Assembly (NCBI GenBank): GCA_945888995.1 | Contig: CAMDBA010000012.1 | Span: forward strand, 1 to 37,833 | Origin: a bacterium UBP8_UBA817 | GTDB lineage: Bacteria; Margulisbacteria; Marinamargulisbacteria; CAMDBA01 | Reading direction: 5' to 3' | DNA length: 37,833 bases | In this document: in pieces, positions 1 through 7,972 of the stretch | Numbering within the stretch: position 1 is the stretch's first letter | Layout of the letters: every line of letters starts with the position of its first letter | The notes under the pieces: model-generated | What the model saw: only the letters and a program-made list of their open reading frames with translations | What the model was told of the DNA's origin: nothing | Databases searched by the model: none | Translations under genes and position numbers: made by a program

Positions 1-63
1 GGATTTTATGGCGCGGGGGCTATGAGTATTGACCGCATTATTCGGTCTTATTTATCAAAATAA
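1..63 (+). CDS. 3' end of an unidentified gene
   Basis: The first 63 bases read through as 20 codons and a TAA stop. The visible tail is GFYGAGAMSIDRIIRSYLSK. It looks like a folded-protein C-terminus (Gly-rich turn, then an amphipathic helix), but the fragment is too short to assign a family. The gene's body lies left of the window. The 250 bases between it and polA hold no convincing gene. Confidence 0.45.
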   Translation, partial: GFYGAGAMSIDRIIRSYLSK

Positions 64-314
64 TTTCTCAAATGCTTGATTAATCGAGCACTATAATACC
101 TAGTCCAATATAGCTTAGGCGGAATTTTCTTGTTTAGTCTTTCTAAAAAGAGTGTATCGTCGAATGATTCTCCTCAAAATCAAGGCAGTTCTTTATTAAC
201 CGTATCGGTTCCCGAAGGCTTAACTGATGAAACCAGTTCAATATCTTGGCTTTGTGTTGGTGCATGTTTTATAGCGAGCCGATCTGGGTAAAAATTTCTC
301 TTATCCAATCCGAT

Positions 315-3074
315 TCAACCTAATTCCTGCCAGTTCTTTCCGATGGCGAGGTCAACTTCCAAAGGTACCTGGAGCGGATACGCGGATTCCATCTCACGTT
401 TGATAAGTGCGGAAACAGCCTCTTCCTCTCCTTGGTAGATGTCGAAAACAAGTTCATCGTGAACCTGAATGAGCATGCGTGACCTGTAATGTCCTTCACG
501 TAGTGCGTGGTCGATTTTGATCATGGCGAGTTTTAGAATGTCGGCAGCACTGCCTTGGACCCGAGTATTCACTGCTGTGCGTTCTGCGAATTGGCGAACG
601 GACCGAATGGGTGACTTGATGTCGGGCAGAGGACGGATACGGCCACCCAGAGTTCTCACCAGACCTTGCCCTTCGGCCTCTTTAATGGTCGTATTAATGA
701 ACTGGCGGATGGTGGCAAATTTAGTAAAATAATCGTCAATAATTTGTTTGGCCTCTGCCCGGGAGACCCCGATATTTTCTGACAAACCGAATGCGGAAAC
801 GCCATACAAAATTCCAAAGTTTACGGCTTTTGCCTGATAGCGTTGTTCCTTCGTCACCTCAGATATGGAACATCCGAATATAACCGCAGCCGTGCTGGTA
901 TGAATGTCTTCGAAAGCCTGGAATGCGGCGATCATCGTCGGGTCCTGTGCCAAGTGTGCGATAAGCCGCAGTTCAATCTGAGAATAATCTGCCGACAATA
1001 TACGGTATTCCGGTCCTGAGGGGATAAACGCCCCGCGGATTTTTTGACCAGCTTCGCTTCTGATCGGAATGTTTTGTAAGTTTGGATTAGTCGATGAGAG
1101 GCGGCCTGTAATGGCGATCGTTTGATTGAAAGAGGTATGAATTTTATGAGTTCTGGGATTCAGAAGTGTTGGTAATACGGTAACATAGGTGTTTTGAAGT
1201 TTTTCGAGCATTCTGAATCGAAGAAGTTCTTTAGCGATCGGATGCACATGCTCGAGTTTTTCCAGTACACTCGAATCAGTTGAGAGGCCGGTTTTGGTTT
1301 TCTTGATGACGGGTAATTGTAGCTTTTCAAAGAGAATTTGAGAGAGTTGCTTCGGAGAGCTTAGGTTGAATGTCGTGCCAGCTAATTCAAAAATAGTGGC
1401 CTGAACTTGTTGCAGCTCAGTTGAAAACGTATGGGAAAGTTGATTTAAATACGGCGTATCGATCGCAACGCCGGTACATTCCATATCAGCTAAAATATCC
1501 TGGAGCGGTAATTCAATCTCATATAATAGTGGACCGAGTGCACGCTCTGAAATGAGCGGTTCAAATTTTTGCTTCAATTGGAAAGTTACATCTGAATCGG
1601 CACAGGCATATTGGACAGCTTTATCAATCGGAACCATATTAAATGGAATCTGATGCTTGCCTTTTCCTGTGAGAGATTCATACGTGGTCATGGTGATGCC
1701 GAGATGCCGGGCGGCCAAACTTTTAAGTCCGATCTGTTCGGTTGGGTAAAGTAAAAAAGCCGCAAGCATCGTATCAAATCTGATTCCTTTAAAATCGATC
1801 TGATAGTTTTTGAACACCATTCGCTCGTATTTCCCGTTGTGTGTCCATTTTGCTATACTTTTGTCTTCCAAGAGCGGTTTTAACATGGCTAGAAACGGAT
1901 TAAGTTCGTAATAGGACGCCTTGGATTTAGGCGCTTCTCCGAATAACGACAGCGTATGATCTTGCTGAGGGGTAGGGCCTAATAAATGATTCATCGGAAT
2001 ATAGACAGCCTGATTCGCCGACCATGAGAGAGAAACTCCACAGATCTGCGCGTTTACCGCAGTAACTGACGTGGTCTCCAGATCGATTGCAAATCCTTCA
2101 GAGAGATAGGGCAGAATCGCCTTGAGTGCTTCAACGGTATCAATGCTTTGGTAATCGGTGACACGGACGTCAATCGTGTCAGTAAGTGGTACCTGAGCTT
2201 CAATACGTGGACATTTTGACTCGTAGGCTTTAACCAATGTGGTGAATCGATACTCTCTGAAATACTCAATGATCTGTATCCAATCCGGTTGATAGCGAAA
2301 GACCTCAAAATCAATTTCGATCGGTACTTCGCAGTGGATAGTCGCCAATGTTTGAGATAAGAAGGCATTTGATTTATTGGTTTCAAGCTTTGCTTTCACC
2401 GAAGCGGAAGCGACCTGATCTATATTATTATAAAGATTGTCCAACGTTTGGAATTGATGCAATAACTGCGTTGCGGTTTTATCTCCAATGCCGGCAACTC
2501 CCGGAATATTATCAGAGGGGTCACCCTTCAATGCTTTAAAGTCCACGATTTGATCAGGGGTAAGTTGGTATTTATTGACGACTTCGGGAGGCGTGTAAAT
2601 CATTAACTCACCGCCTTTTTTTGACGATATAACGGAAGTGTGCGGTGAAACCAATTGAAGGGAATCCATATCTCCGGTCATAATGAGTGCATCCAGCCCT
2701 TGTTTTTCGGCGCTTTTAGCCAGTGTTCCGATAAGGTCGTCGGCCTCAAATCCCGCTAAAGAAATGGTTGAGATATTCATTGTCGCTAAAATTTCGTCTA
2801 AAATCGGAAGCTGCGCGATAAAGGCGTCCGGGGCAGGCGGCCGATGTCCTTTGTAGGCCGTATACATCTCATGGCGGAATGTTTTCTCTTTTCGGTCGAA
2901 ACAGATGCAGATATAGTGGGGAGCGAATTGCTCCAGGCATTTGAGCATCAAGGTAACAAACCCGTACACCGCATTAATCGGACGTCCGTCCGGTAGGCTC
3001 AGCGATGCAGGAAATGCAAAAAATGAACGATATGCAAGTGAATGACCGTCAATAATGAGTATTTTTTCTTTCAT
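315..3074 (-). CDS. polA: DNA polymerase I
   Basis: Family A DNA polymerase for gap filling, primer removal and repair, about 919 residues, which is normal for the full three-domain form. The N-terminal 5'-3' nuclease/FEN domain covers about residues 1-290, starting MKEKILIIDGHSLAYRSFFA. The 3'-5' exonuclease domain spans about 320-510, with Exo I DLETTS, Exo II HNGKYERM and Exo III YACADSD. The polymerase domain has motif A LSADYSQIELRL, motif B RYQAKAVNFGILYG and motif C QVHDELVF near residue 872. I chose the ATG at 3074 because the family begins directly with this strand. A TTG nine codons upstream (3101) is also open but adds a non-conserved tail. Exo II carries Glu where the Klenow-type motif has Asp (KYD), a conservative change, so proofreading is probably retained. 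It stands alone on the minus strand, divergent from the transporter gene. Confidence 0.97.
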   Translation of the reverse strand: MKEKILIIDGHSLAYRSFFAFPASLSLPDGRPINAVYGFVTLMLKCLEQFAPHYICICFDRKEKTFRHEMYTAYKGHRPPAPDAFIAQLPILDEILATMNISTISLAGFEADDLIGTLAKSAEKQGLDALIMTGDMDSLQLVSPHTSVISSKKGGELMIYTPPEVVNKYQLTPDQIVDFKALKGDPSDNIPGVAGIGDKTATQLLHQFQTLDNLYNNIDQVASASVKAKLETNKSNAFLSQTLATIHCEVPIEIDFEVFRYQPDWIQIIEYFREYRFTTLVKAYESKCPRIEAQVPLTDTIDVRVTDYQSIDTVEALKAILPYLSEGFAIDLETTSVTAVNAQICGVSLSWSANQAVYIPMNHLLGPTPQQDHTLSLFGEAPKSKASYYELNPFLAMLKPLLEDKSIAKWTHNGKYERMVFKNYQIDFKGIRFDTMLAAFLLYPTEQIGLKSLAARHLGITMTTYESLTGKGKHQIPFNMVPIDKAVQYACADSDVTFQLKQKFEPLISERALGPLLYEIELPLQDILADMECTGVAIDTPYLNQLSHTFSTELQQVQATIFELAGTTFNLSSPKQLSQILFEKLQLPVIKKTKTGLSTDSSVLEKLEHVHPIAKELLRFRMLEKLQNTYVTVLPTLLNPRTHKIHTSFNQTIAITGRLSSTNPNLQNIPIRSEAGQKIRGAFIPSGPEYRILSADYSQIELRLIAHLAQDPTMIAAFQAFEDIHTSTAAVIFGCSISEVTKEQRYQAKAVNFGILYGVSAFGLSENIGVSRAEAKQIIDDYFTKFATIRQFINTTIKEAEGQGLVRTLGGRIRPLPDIKSPIRSVRQFAERTAVNTRVQGSAADILKLAMIKIDHALREGHYRSRMLIQVHDELVFDIYQGEEEAVSALIKREMESAYPLQVPLEVDLAIGKNWQELG

Positions 3075-3151
3075 AGTGACGTAACAATACGATATGTGCA
3101 ACGCCCAAACAAGGGCAATGGCAGGCTATTTATTGAGAAAGGAGCCGTGTA

Positions 3152-3577
3152 ATGAATTGGCTATATCTGGCCGCAATATCTGCGTTTTTTTATGGGCTAT
3201 ATAATGTATTAATTAAGCTCTCGTCCGGCTCTATTCATCAGATGGTCGGAGCTGTGGCCCTTCAAATTGTGGCCGCATTATTGGGTATTGCCGCGCTTAT
3301 TATTCTAAAACTCTTAGGGCATCCGCTAACGGCCTCTAAACAAGGCTTTTTACTTTCGGCCTGTGCCGGGCTTGCAGTAGGGGTGGCGGAGATTTTAACA
3401 TTTTATCTATTTTCAAAAGGAGTCTCTGCTTCAGTCGGAATTCCGGTTATCGTCGGAGGAACCGTCGTAGCAGGATCTGCTCTGGGTGTTTTGGTGCTAG
3501 GCGAGCGCTTAGGCCTGGTCCAAGGATTGGGTGTTTTACTCGTGATCGCTGGTATTGCGTGCTTGGTTCGAGCCTAA
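3152..3577 (+). CDS. small EamA/DMT-family membrane transporter
   Basis: A 141-residue, very hydrophobic protein with about four or five membrane helices, close to a single EamA repeat. Full-length DMT transporters carry two such repeats, so this is a half-size version that would have to work as a dimer, as small multidrug-resistance-type proteins do. The N-terminus (MNWLYLAAISAFFYGLYNVL) and the C-terminal segment with VLGERL followed by a Gly/Val-rich helix are typical of EamA halves. A good ribosome-binding site (AAAGGAG) lies about seven bases before the ATG. The substrate cannot be told. It is divergent from polA and separated from gcvH by a likely promoter, so it is probably its own transcription unit. 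Confidence 0.8.
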   Translation: MNWLYLAAISAFFYGLYNVLIKLSSGSIHQMVGAVALQIVAALLGIAALIILKLLGHPLTASKQGFLLSACAGLAVGVAEILTFYLFSKGVSASVGIPVIVGGTVVAGSALGVLVLGERLGLVQGLGVLLVIAGIACLVRA

Positions 3578-3583
3578 AAACGA

Positions 3584-3612
3584 TTAGACAAAATCCAAAA
3601 ACTCGATATAAT
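3584..3612 (+). promoter_or_regulatory. probable sigma70-type promoter of the gcv operon
   Basis: TTAGAC (3584-3589) and a perfect TATAAT (3607-3612) are separated by 17 bases, just after the transporter stop and about 95 bases before gcvH. No glycine-riboswitch core is evident in the leader. The leader does contain an inverted repeat with TGGCAC and GTGCCA arms around 3642-3670. Confidence 0.5.
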
Positions 3613-3707
3613 TTCAAGAGGCACATGTAAAGATAAAAGAATGGCACGACAGCACGATTGACTGTGCCACAATATATTAACCGAATTAAACTCTAGGAGG
3701 ATCAGAG

Positions 3708-4088
3708 ATGGTATCGTCAAATTATAGATTTACTGAAAAGCATGAATGGGTGAAACTAGAAAAAGATGTCGCAACAGTCGGCATTTCTGCTTATGCCGTT
3801 GATGAATTAGGAGAAATAGTATTTGTAGACTTACCTGAAATCGGCGCGGAATACGAACAGATGGCCGAATTCGGATCAGTTGAATCGGTTAAAACCGTTT
3901 CTAGTTTATATCTTCCGATCAGCGGCGTCATATTAGAAATTAATAAAGAATTATTGACCACCCCAGATTTAATTAACAATTCTGCGTATGAAGAAGGGTG
4001 GTTAGTGAAGGTAAAGATTTCTGACGAAAAAGAAGTCGAAGACTTAATGACCTATGATGAATACCAACTACACTTAGAATCACTTTAA
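3708..4088 (+). CDS. gcvH: glycine cleavage system H protein
   Basis: Lipoyl carrier of the glycine cleavage system. It receives the aminomethyl group from the P protein and shuttles it to the T and L proteins in the cytoplasm. The 126-residue length is typical. The lipoylation site is visible in ESVKTVSSLYLPISG, with the modified lysine at K62. The N-terminus YRFTEKHEWVKLE is the family signature. A strong AGGAGG site precedes the ATG. gcvPA begins four bases after the stop, so the genes are co-transcribed. The genes for the T protein and the lipoamide dehydrogenase are not in the window. Confidence 0.97.
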   Translation: MVSSNYRFTEKHEWVKLEKDVATVGISAYAVDELGEIVFVDLPEIGAEYEQMAEFGSVESVKTVSSLYLPISGVILEINKELLTTPDLINNSAYEEGWLVKVKISDEKEVEDLMTYDEYQLHLESL

Positions 4089-4092
4089 GTAA

Positions 4093-5436
4093 ATGTTTTA
4101 TTCACCTATAACCCAAGCACAGCGAGAACACTTATTAAAAGAAATCGGAGTGCCGGATATCGACGCATTATTTGCGGATATGCGTGCCGTTGGAAAGGCA
4201 TCTCCGTTAGACTTGCCCGAGCCTTTATCCGAATTAGAATTAAAACAATTTGCCGTCCGGTTAGCCGGACAAAACAAACATACGGGAGCCTATATTTCCT
4301 TTATGGGTGGCGGAAGTTACGATCATTTTATTCCGTCGGTCGTCGGACATGTCATCTCAAGGTCCGAATTTTATACGTCTTACACGCCATATCAGCCTGA
4401 GATGAGCCAAGGGACATTACGGTCGATTTTCGAATTCCAGACGATGATTTGTGAGCTTACCGGATTAGGCGTCTCCAATGCGTCTGTCTATGATGGCGCA
4501 TCCGCGTTAGCAGAAGCCTGCGTAATGACCATCAATGATGCCACCAAACGTACAAAAGTCCTTCTGCCTTCGACACTGCCCCCGTCATACCGTGAGGTCT
4601 TGGATACCTACCTCCTTCCTAAAAGTGTCACCATTCAAACCGCTGGCTCACAGGACGCTGTTTGTGTATCAGAAGAAGAATTTATTTCCCAATTCTCGGT
4701 CGACTTTGCCGCTGTTGTACTCAGCTATCCGGACTTTTTTGGCAACATGATTTCCTATGACCGCGTCATTTCTGCCGCAAAAGAAAACGGAATTGCGGTG
4801 ATTATGCTATGCGATCCGATTGCTTTGGCTCTATTCAAAAGCCCGGGCGAGCTGGGTGCTGATATTGCCGTCGGAGAAGGGCAGCCTCTCGGGATTCCGA
4901 CCGCATTTGGTGGACCCTATCTCGGGTTTATGGCCGCGAGTGAAAAATATCTACGTCTTTTACCCGGCAGGATCGTAGGTCAGACTTACGATAAAAATGG
5001 CACATTAGGTTACGTTCTGACCTTCCAAACGCGTGAGCAACATATCAAGCGCGAGAAATCACTCTCGAATATTTGTACAAACCAAGGCTTATTGGCGTTA
5101 GCTGCGACAGTTTATATGGCTTATATGGGGCCACATGGTCTGCGTCGCGTTGCCGAATTATGTTATAAAAAAACAAATTATCTCAAGACCCGCCTTGCAT
5201 CGCTTCCAGGTGTGACAGTTTTGAATACGGGCGTGACTTTTCGTGAATTTGTTATTTCACTTCCGTGTGATGCGGCTAAAGTCGGCAAAGCGCTCAAGGC
5301 ACAACAGATTTTCGCCGGAATCGATATGGGACGATTTGATAAAAGCAGGAAAAATCAGTTGTTAATCGCCGTTACTGAAAAGCGATCAACTGCCGAGCTC
5401 GACCAGTTGGCCGAAGCGATAAAGGGGTGTTTATGA
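4093..5436 (+). CDS. gcvPA: glycine dehydrogenase (decarboxylating) subunit 1
   Basis: N-terminal half of the split P protein, 447 residues, the usual size for two-subunit glycine decarboxylases. With GcvPB it binds PLP, decarboxylates glycine and transfers the aminomethyl group to the lipoamide of GcvH. Family landmarks are FMGGGSYDHFIPSVVGHV near residue 75, FYTSYTPYQPEMSQGTLRSI, and a late block with GRIVGQT and FQTREQHIKREKSLSNICTN. It starts four bases after gcvH, and its stop overlaps the gcvPB start in an ATGA arrangement, which suggests coupled translation of the two subunits. Confidence 0.97.
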   Translation: MFYSPITQAQREHLLKEIGVPDIDALFADMRAVGKASPLDLPEPLSELELKQFAVRLAGQNKHTGAYISFMGGGSYDHFIPSVVGHVISRSEFYTSYTPYQPEMSQGTLRSIFEFQTMICELTGLGVSNASVYDGASALAEACVMTINDATKRTKVLLPSTLPPSYREVLDTYLLPKSVTIQTAGSQDAVCVSEEEFISQFSVDFAAVVLSYPDFFGNMISYDRVISAAKENGIAVIMLCDPIALALFKSPGELGADIAVGEGQPLGIPTAFGGPYLGFMAASEKYLRLLPGRIVGQTYDKNGTLGYVLTFQTREQHIKREKSLSNICTNQGLLALAATVYMAYMGPHGLRRVAELCYKKTNYLKTRLASLPGVTVLNTGVTFREFVISLPCDAAKVGKALKAQQIFAGIDMGRFDKSRKNQLLIAVTEKRSTAELDQLAEAIKGCL

Positions 5437-6881
5437 AAACCGTTATTTTTGACTACAGTGAACAGGGGAAATCAGCCTATCGGTTACCGGCGGATCCTCA
5501 CACTGACATTCTCATCAGTGATATAGAAGAAGCAGGCTTATTGCGCGCTGAAAAGCCTCGGCTTGCCGAAGTATCGGAAGTAGAGTTGATTCGTCATTAT
5601 ACCAAGTTATCTACTCTGAATTATGGCGTCGATAGCGGCTACTATCCTTTGGGGTCATGTACGATGAAATACAACCCTAAAATTAATCAGGATGTTGCGG
5701 CATTAGAAGGTTTTTCCGCGGTCCATCCGTTACAGGATGAAGAAGACATCCAGGGCATTTTGCAGCTTTTATATGAGTTAGAGCAGTACTTATGCGGCGT
5801 CTTCGGATTTGCGGCATTTGGTCTTCAACCGGCAGCGGGTGCGCAAGGAGAATATGCCGGGCTGCTTATTATGAAGGCCTATCATGCCGACCAAGGCAAT
5901 GCGCATAAAAATATTATTTTGATTCCCGATTCAGCCCATGGTACTAATCCCGCATCCGTAATAGCAGTCGGGTGGAAGATTCGAACAGTTGCGTCGACGG
6001 CAGATGGCCGGGTTGATCTTGCAGATTTGAAATCCAAGCTTTCAGATGATGTGGCCGGTATTATGTTAACCAATCCCAATACCTTAGGGTTATTCGAAAA
6101 TGAAATCGCGCAAATTGCTGAAGCCGTTCATGGCGTCGGCGGGTTGCTGTACTGGGATGGCGCGAATGCCAATGCCGTTATGGGGTATTTTAAGCCCGCA
6201 GAAGCTGGTTTTGATATCGCGCATTTAAATTTACATAAAACATTTTCTACCCCTCATGGCGGTGGTGGCCCTGGTGCAGGGCCGGTAGGTGTCGTGTCAA
6301 AATTGGTTCAATACCTTCCGGCGCCTCGAGTCGAAGTACAAGAAGGTGTGTACAAGCTTATGACAAATTATCCTAAGTCCGTCGGGCGGCTTCATTCTTT
6401 TTATGGCAATGCCGGTATTTTGGTTCGTGCCTATACCTATATTCGCTCTTTAGGTGCACCCGGACTAAAAGAAGCGACCGAAAATTCGGTTCTTCTGGCC
6501 AATTATATGAAGTCAAAGCTGGCCGATCATTATCAGATTGTGTCTCAAGGCGTCTGTAAGCATGAATTCGTGATAAGTTTGAAGCAGGAAAAGAAGCAAT
6601 ACGGCATTCGGGCATTAGATGTCGCGAAACGTTTGATGGATTACGGGTTTTATCCGCCAACGATTTATTTTCCGCTTATTGTGTCTGAAGCCTTGATGAT
6701 CGAGACGCCCGAAACTGAGCCTGTTGAAGCGATCGACGCGTTTGTAGAGGCCATGATACAGATAAAACATGATATGATACATGAGCCTCAGTTACTATTA
6801 AATGCGCCGCATGTGACGCCTGTTTCCCGTTTTGATGAGGTTAAAGCAGTTCGGGAACCTAGACTAAGCTATTTTAGATAA
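5433..6881 (+). CDS. gcvPB: glycine dehydrogenase (decarboxylating) subunit 2
   Basis: C-terminal half of the split P protein, about 482 residues, carrying the PLP-binding lysine. It lies in LNLHKTFSTPHGGGGPGAGP, with the lysine at about residue 269. The N-terminal block YYPLGSCTMKYNPKIN is also diagnostic. I chose the ATG at 5433 rather than the GTG at 5427, because AAAGGGG ends five bases before it and it overlaps the gcvPA stop. It is the third gene of the operon and is followed after eight bases by the small membrane-protein gene. Confidence 0.97.
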   Translation: MKTVIFDYSEQGKSAYRLPADPHTDILISDIEEAGLLRAEKPRLAEVSEVELIRHYTKLSTLNYGVDSGYYPLGSCTMKYNPKINQDVAALEGFSAVHPLQDEEDIQGILQLLYELEQYLCGVFGFAAFGLQPAAGAQGEYAGLLIMKAYHADQGNAHKNIILIPDSAHGTNPASVIAVGWKIRTVASTADGRVDLADLKSKLSDDVAGIMLTNPNTLGLFENEIAQIAEAVHGVGGLLYWDGANANAVMGYFKPAEAGFDIAHLNLHKTFSTPHGGGGPGAGPVGVVSKLVQYLPAPRVEVQEGVYKLMTNYPKSVGRLHSFYGNAGILVRAYTYIRSLGAPGLKEATENSVLLANYMKSKLADHYQIVSQGVCKHEFVISLKQEKKQYGIRALDVAKRLMDYGFYPPTIYFPLIVSEALMIETPETEPVEAIDAFVEAMIQIKHDMIHEPQLLLNAPHVTPVSRFDEVKAVREPRLSYFR

Positions 6882-6889
6882 GGGATTTC

Positions 6890-7156
6890 ATGAGTATGCA
6901 ACTAGGCTATAAGCTCGTTAAACGAATTGTTATTTTTATTATTGGTTTTACGATGCTTATAATCGGGGTCGCTATGATTGTGCTGCCGGGGCCTGCAATT
7001 ATCATGATTCCATTGTCTTTGGGTGTTTTAGCCACGGAATTTGTCTGGGCGAAACGATGGCTTCGAAAATACGAAGAACATGCCTCATCCGTAACCGGAG
7101 AATTGAAAAAACGGGTATGGGACCGGTTTTTTAAGCCGAAGGATAAAGGCTTATAA
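6890..7156 (+). CDS. PGPGW-family small transmembrane protein
   Basis: An 88-residue membrane protein with two hydrophobic segments at about residues 10-30 and 34-50. The motif between them, IVLPGPAIIMIPLSLGVLATEF, matches the PGPGW family of putative transmembrane proteins. A basic cytoplasmic tail with AKRWLRKYEE follows. Function is unknown for the family. It begins eight bases after gcvPB behind AAGGGA, so it is likely read with the glycine cleavage genes. Nothing in it suggests a role in glycine metabolism. A second ATG two codons downstream is an alternative start. Confidence 0.75.
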   Translation: MSMQLGYKLVKRIVIFIIGFTMLIIGVAMIVLPGPAIIMIPLSLGVLATEFVWAKRWLRKYEEHASSVTGELKKRVWDRFFKPKDKGL

Positions 7157-7357
7157 GATAAAAGTGCAGGGGATTATATGATAACAAGCTTCAAACAATG
7201 TTTTCATAAATTAGCTGTGACTGGTGCTTTAGACTATTCGTATAGGAAGTAAGCAGCGCCGACTTTAGAGGTCGTCAGCACACCTACTCCTAAGAACTAG
7301 TCCTGCCGTGACGATGGCCGCTCTCGAAGATAATAAGCGAACACGGCCAATATAATT

Positions 7358-7401
7358 GCAGACTTCCTACGCAAACGCCTTGACTCTTATAAGAAGTCTG
7401 C
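7358..7401. repeat. inverted repeat before a truncated-looking ORF
   Basis: GCAGACTTC (7358-7366) and GAAGTCTGC (7393-7401) are perfect 9-base arms around 26 bases. No T run follows, so this is not a normal intrinsic terminator. It sits in the 250 bases between the PGPGW gene and the small ORF at 7415, where I see no complete gene. Confidence 0.5.
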
Positions 7402-7414
7402 AAAATACATTCAG

Positions 7415-7618
7415 GTGGATGAGGAAATTAAGACTTGGAATGCCAATTTAGCGATTCTTTTAGAGCGCTTAAAGCGCGCGGATACAGCACCCGAAGTTGT
7501 CATCCATCTCTTTAGAAATTGCGTCATTAAAAGTGTCGAAATTCTTAAGCCGAATGTGATGGTCCAAAGAAAGATGCCGCGTGGTTTTAAGGCCCGCTTA
7601 GTCGGTATTCTCATATAA
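7415..7618 (+). CDS. hypothetical protein, probably 5'-truncated
   Basis: I do not recognise this 67-residue product. It is charged and helical, and ends in VMVQRKMPRGFKARLVGILI. The reading frame stays open upstream of the GTG at 7415, back to a TAA near 7340. It adds about 24 residues with the same helical, Lys-rich character (for example ADFLRKRLDSYKKSAKY). That suggests the present GTG is not the original start and the gene lost its 5' part or suffered a frameshift. There is no good ribosome-binding site at either position. It lies just before the small ankyrin gene in the same direction. Confidence 0.4.
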   Translation: MDEEIKTWNANLAILLERLKRADTAPEVVIHLFRNCVIKSVEILKPNVMVQRKMPRGFKARLVGILI

Positions 7619-7645
7619 ATTTACCTATGTTAGGATAGTTTAACT

Positions 7646-7972
7646 ATGGAACTACCTTTATTAGAAGCGGCCGAAGACGGCGACTTGGAAAAACTTCAGT
7701 TTCTGATTTCCAACGGCGAAGATATCAACTCAGCCGACGACGAAGGCTATACGGCATTAATGTATGCCTGCAATGAAGGCCATTATCCGATCGTAGAGTG
7801 CCTTATCGAACAGGGGGCCGACCTCAATCTAACCGATGCTGCTGGATGGGCCGCGCTGGATTTTGCCACCTTATCACTCGAAGAAGGTCGTAAAATCCCG
7901 AACCAGGATATCATCGATTTGATGGTTCAACATGGTGCTGTGATGGGGGCGAGTGCAGATTATCCTGTTTAG
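7646..7972 (+). CDS. small ankyrin-repeat protein
   Basis: A 108-residue protein made almost entirely of ankyrin repeats. The consensus is clear in DEGYTALMYACNEGHYPIVECLIEQGADLN, with a partial repeat before it (LLEAAEDGDLEKLQFLISNGEDIN) and a degenerate one after it. There is no signal peptide or membrane helix, so it is probably a cytoplasmic protein-binding adaptor. Its stop codon directly abuts the stop of the very large ankyrin protein on the opposite strand, with no gap. That leaves no room for a normal terminator between them. Confidence 0.85.
   Translation: MELPLLEAAEDGDLEKLQFLISNGEDINSADDEGYTALMYACNEGHYPIVECLIEQGADLNLTDAAGWAALDFATLSLEEGRKIPNQDIIDLMVQHGAVMGASADYPV

Noticed and set aside
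130-291. 53-codon plus-strand frame starting with TTG after an AGGCGG-like site
   Set aside because: Low-complexity Ser-rich product, rare start codon, no recognisable family. Not strong enough to call a gene.
2054-2386. Overlapping frames inside polA and other large genes
   Set aside because: Shadow frames of clearly conserved genes on the other strand or frame.
3099-3101. TTG start giving DNA polymerase I nine extra residues
   Set aside because: The family starts at the MKEKILIIDG strand and the extra residues are not family-like.
3613-3707. Glycine riboswitch before gcvH
   Set aside because: The leader is too short and lacks the aptamer core; only a simple inverted repeat is visible.
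7178-7252. 24-codon frame with a GGGGA-like ribosome-binding site
   Set aside because: Too short to judge and no similarity to any known small protein; likely chance within a decayed segment.
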